DNA of 6,904 nt from NCBI GenBank assembly GCA_027311485.1, contig DAICYU010000225.1, forward strand, positions 1-6,904, read 5' to 3'. The position numbers and the translations under genes are program-made. Source of the DNA: Acetobacteraceae bacterium. GTDB taxonomy: Bacteria > Pseudomonadota > Alphaproteobacteria > Acetobacterales > Acetobacteraceae. Below the pieces are notes generated by a model. The model did no database searches. It had not been told where the DNA came from and worked only from the letters and a program-made list of their open reading frames with translations. This document shows, in pieces, positions 5,393 through 6,904 of this stretch; position 1 is the stretch's first letter, and the number at the start of each line of letters is the position of its first letter.

Positions 5393-6637
5393 CTAGTGTG
5401 ACGTGAAGTTTGAGCGGTTCAGCGAGGTGATGTTGTCAAAGGTGACCGTCGTGCCGTCGGACAGGGTAATGGATACCGCGCCGTTCGTTACCATCTGGCT
5501 CTGCAGCGCCTTGTTGACAGCATCGTTGTTGTAGCCGTCGAGATCGATCTTGATTGAGTTCGGATCAAAGATGCCGTTCACGACCATGCTGCCGCCGGCA
5601 TGATGGTTTATGAACTCAAACACCGACTTTCCGGCACCAGCCGTCACCGTGGCCTGACCTGTGCCCGCGATGAACTTGTCGGCGCCGAGTCCGCCGATCA
5701 GTTGATCCTTGCCGGACCCGCCGGCAAGCGTGTCGTTGGCGGTGGACAGCGCGGCGGACAGCGTTTCGTTGCCGGCCCCTGCGCGAAGGTACTGCTGAAC
5801 GGACCCATAGGCGAATAGCTGATCGTTGTTTCCGCCGCCGGCCAGCGTGGCCGCGCCGTCCCCTGCAATCAGCAAATTGTTGCCACCGCTTCCGCCCTGG
5901 ATGTACTGCGAGCCTGTCGAGCCGGCAGCGCCAAAGTATGTGTCGCTGCCCGAGCCGCCCAAGATCGTTGCGCCACCTGCGCCGCCCAGGAACAGCAGGT
6001 GGCTGGAACCACCCTGCACGAAGTCACTCTTCGCACCACTCGCATCGACCGTAACCGAAGCCGATCCCGCCGAGATCAGGTCCTTGCCTTGCGAAATGAC
6101 AAGATCATGACCGCTGCCGAGGAGGATGGCGTTGGTCCCGCCACCGGCGCCGACGGTTGCACTCAGTGCGCCCAGCGCGGCGATGATGTCGTTTCCGTTG
6201 CCGGTATACAGGGCCCAGCTGGAACTGCTGCCGCCGGTTACCAGCAGGCGGTCCGTGCCGCCACCCGCAACCACCGTGCCTGATCCGGCGCCGGCGAGGA
6301 AGGTCAGGTTGGTCTTGGCGTCGGACAGGACGACCTGGTTATTGGCCGACGAACCCAGGACGACAGCTGGTCCGGACTTGGTGACCAGGTCCGTTGTATA
6401 TCCAGGTGGCAATATGGCGATAGGGGACTCCGTCTGGACATACACACCTCTGACAGTGGCCGCCAGCGCAGGTGGCGGGCCTGCGGTGTCGTAGGCGGTG
6501 ACAATCGATCCTGTCGCCACGCCGGCGCCGATCTGCGCGGCGATCTGTGCTGCAAGGCCGGAGTTTGCTGTTGAGTCAAAGTTCAGCGTGACTGTCGAGT
6601 TACTGCTGCCTGGAATGCTTACACTCGTCGCTGCCAT
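5393..6637 (-). CDS. RTX-like Gly/Asp-rich beta-repeat protein
   Basis: This 414-residue protein is rich in Gly, Ala, Ser, Asn and Asp, with no cysteine. Residues 1-90 are a non-repetitive N-terminal module (PGSSNSTVTLNF, then ILPPGYTTDLVT). Residues 92-338 are degenerate RTX-like nonapeptide turns: GGGTDRLLV (125), GNGNDIIAA (146), GGSGSDTYF (227), GGSGGNNLL (248), GGGNNDQLF (267), GGSGKDQLI followed by GGLGADKFI (306-323). Such turns normally bind Ca2+ and fold as a beta-roll outside the cell. Only some keep the Asp, so Ca2+ binding may be limited. The C-terminal 75 residues (FEFINHHAGGS..., LSDGTTVTFDNITSL) are the usual cap and may carry an uncleaved type I secretion signal. There is no N-terminal signal peptide. 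I chose ATG 6637 because GGGAAGG (6652-6646) lies 8 bases upstream; the frame extends to 6739, but that part has no repeat-family look. No secretion genes are in the window. The role (adhesin, matrix or surface layer) is unknown. Confidence 0.85.
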   Translation of the reverse strand: MAATSVSIPGSSNSTVTLNFDSTANSGLAAQIAAQIGAGVATGSIVTAYDTAGPPPALAATVRGVYVQTESPIAILPPGYTTDLVTKSGPAVVLGSSANNQVVLSDAKTNLTFLAGAGSGTVVAGGGTDRLLVTGGSSSSWALYTGNGNDIIAALGALSATVGAGGGTNAILLGSGHDLVISQGKDLISAGSASVTVDASGAKSDFVQGGSSHLLFLGGAGGATILGGSGSDTYFGAAGSTGSQYIQGGSGGNNLLIAGDGAATLAGGGNNDQLFAYGSVQQYLRAGAGNETLSAALSTANDTLAGGSGKDQLIGGLGADKFIAGTGQATVTAGAGKSVFEFINHHAGGSMVVNGIFDPNSIKIDLDGYNNDAVNKALQSQMVTNGAVSITLSDGTTVTFDNITSLNRSNFTSH

Positions 6638-6904
6638 GTTGTTTGCCTTCCCAGAACCGCCCGCGGCATGCGTGCGGGTAAGGAATGTCATTTCCATTAA
6701 AAGCAGTCCATTCCATGGAAAACGCATAGGTAAGTACAAGCTGTTTTAATTTTGCGCCGTTACCCATGAATGGAGAGGGTGGAGGGTGGTCCGAATACAA
6801 TGGGAAACGAAAACGTTGATCCTCAGGGCCGTTCTGGCGTCCTGTGCTTCGATATTCGTCATTGGCAAATAACAGAAATCGAAAAAGTGAGACTCCCAAA
6901 TTGC
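6638..6904 (-). promoter_or_regulatory. AT-rich upstream region of the RTX-like gene
   Basis: This region is clearly less GC-rich than the rest: about 46% G+C over 6721-6904 by hand count, against visibly higher values in the genes. It holds a palindrome TTCCATGGAA (6711-6720), an inverted repeat AACG-AAAA-CGTT (6806-6817) and a short GGAG-AGGGT / GGAGGGT direct repeat (6772-6787). These may be regulatory sites of a long leader. I cannot place a reliable promoter, and no open frame here looks like a gene. Confidence 0.35.

Noticed and set aside
5393..6400. Tandem DNA repeats or a CRISPR-like array
   Set aside because: The repetition is at protein level (RTX-like Gly/Asp turns); the DNA units differ and have no constant spacers.
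6638..6739. 34-codon extension of the RTX-like gene with a hydrophobic start (MYLPMRFPW...)
   Set aside because: It is not a convincing signal peptide, and a good ribosome binding site precedes ATG 6637. I cannot fully exclude the longer form.

Overview
The window looks like chromosome of a GC-rich alphaproteobacterium. Codon use is strongly GC-biased. The gene mix (Dps, KGG and YciF-type stress genes, a GMC oxidoreductase, a Gly-rich RTX-like protein) and the intergenic hairpin repeats fit Rhodospirillales/Acetobacteraceae or Rhizobiales best. This placement is inference from style; there is no rRNA or marker gene in the window.

Left part (1-1945, + strand): a stress-protection group. It starts with the 3' part of a dps gene (iron-storing, DNA-protecting ferritin-like protein). 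A small KGG-motif stress protein, a two-module protein with a Gly/Ala-rich membrane-like core, and a YciF/DUF892 ferritin-like protein follow. KGG plus DUF892 is the known yciG-yciF pairing of the general stress response, and Dps fits the same theme. The group ends at a strong intrinsic terminator (2030-2065).

Middle part (2113-5227): a divergent pair. A GMC-family FAD oxidoreductase (- strand) and a fumarase/aspartase-superfamily lyase resembling 3-carboxy-cis,cis-muconate cycloisomerase (+ strand) are separated by a 148-bp intergenic region with a tandem heptamer. Both look intact. No other pathway gene is present, so the substrates are unknown. The stop codon of the lyase lies inside a hairpin-forming intergenic element, part of which recurs after the DUF892 gene (29 of 34 bases identical).

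Right part (5393-6904): one gene on the - strand encodes a 414-residue Gly/Asp/Asn-rich beta-repeat protein with RTX-like nonapeptides, probably exported or surface-located. Its upstream region, to the window edge, is distinctly AT-richer than the rest and contains no gene that I can support.

No tRNA, rRNA, CRISPR array, transposase or phage gene was seen. The most unusual items are the paired intergenic repeat, the unassigned oxidoreductase/lyase pair, the glycine-zipper stress protein and the RTX-like protein with its conserved-looking N-terminal module. I do not see a clearly new multi-gene system.
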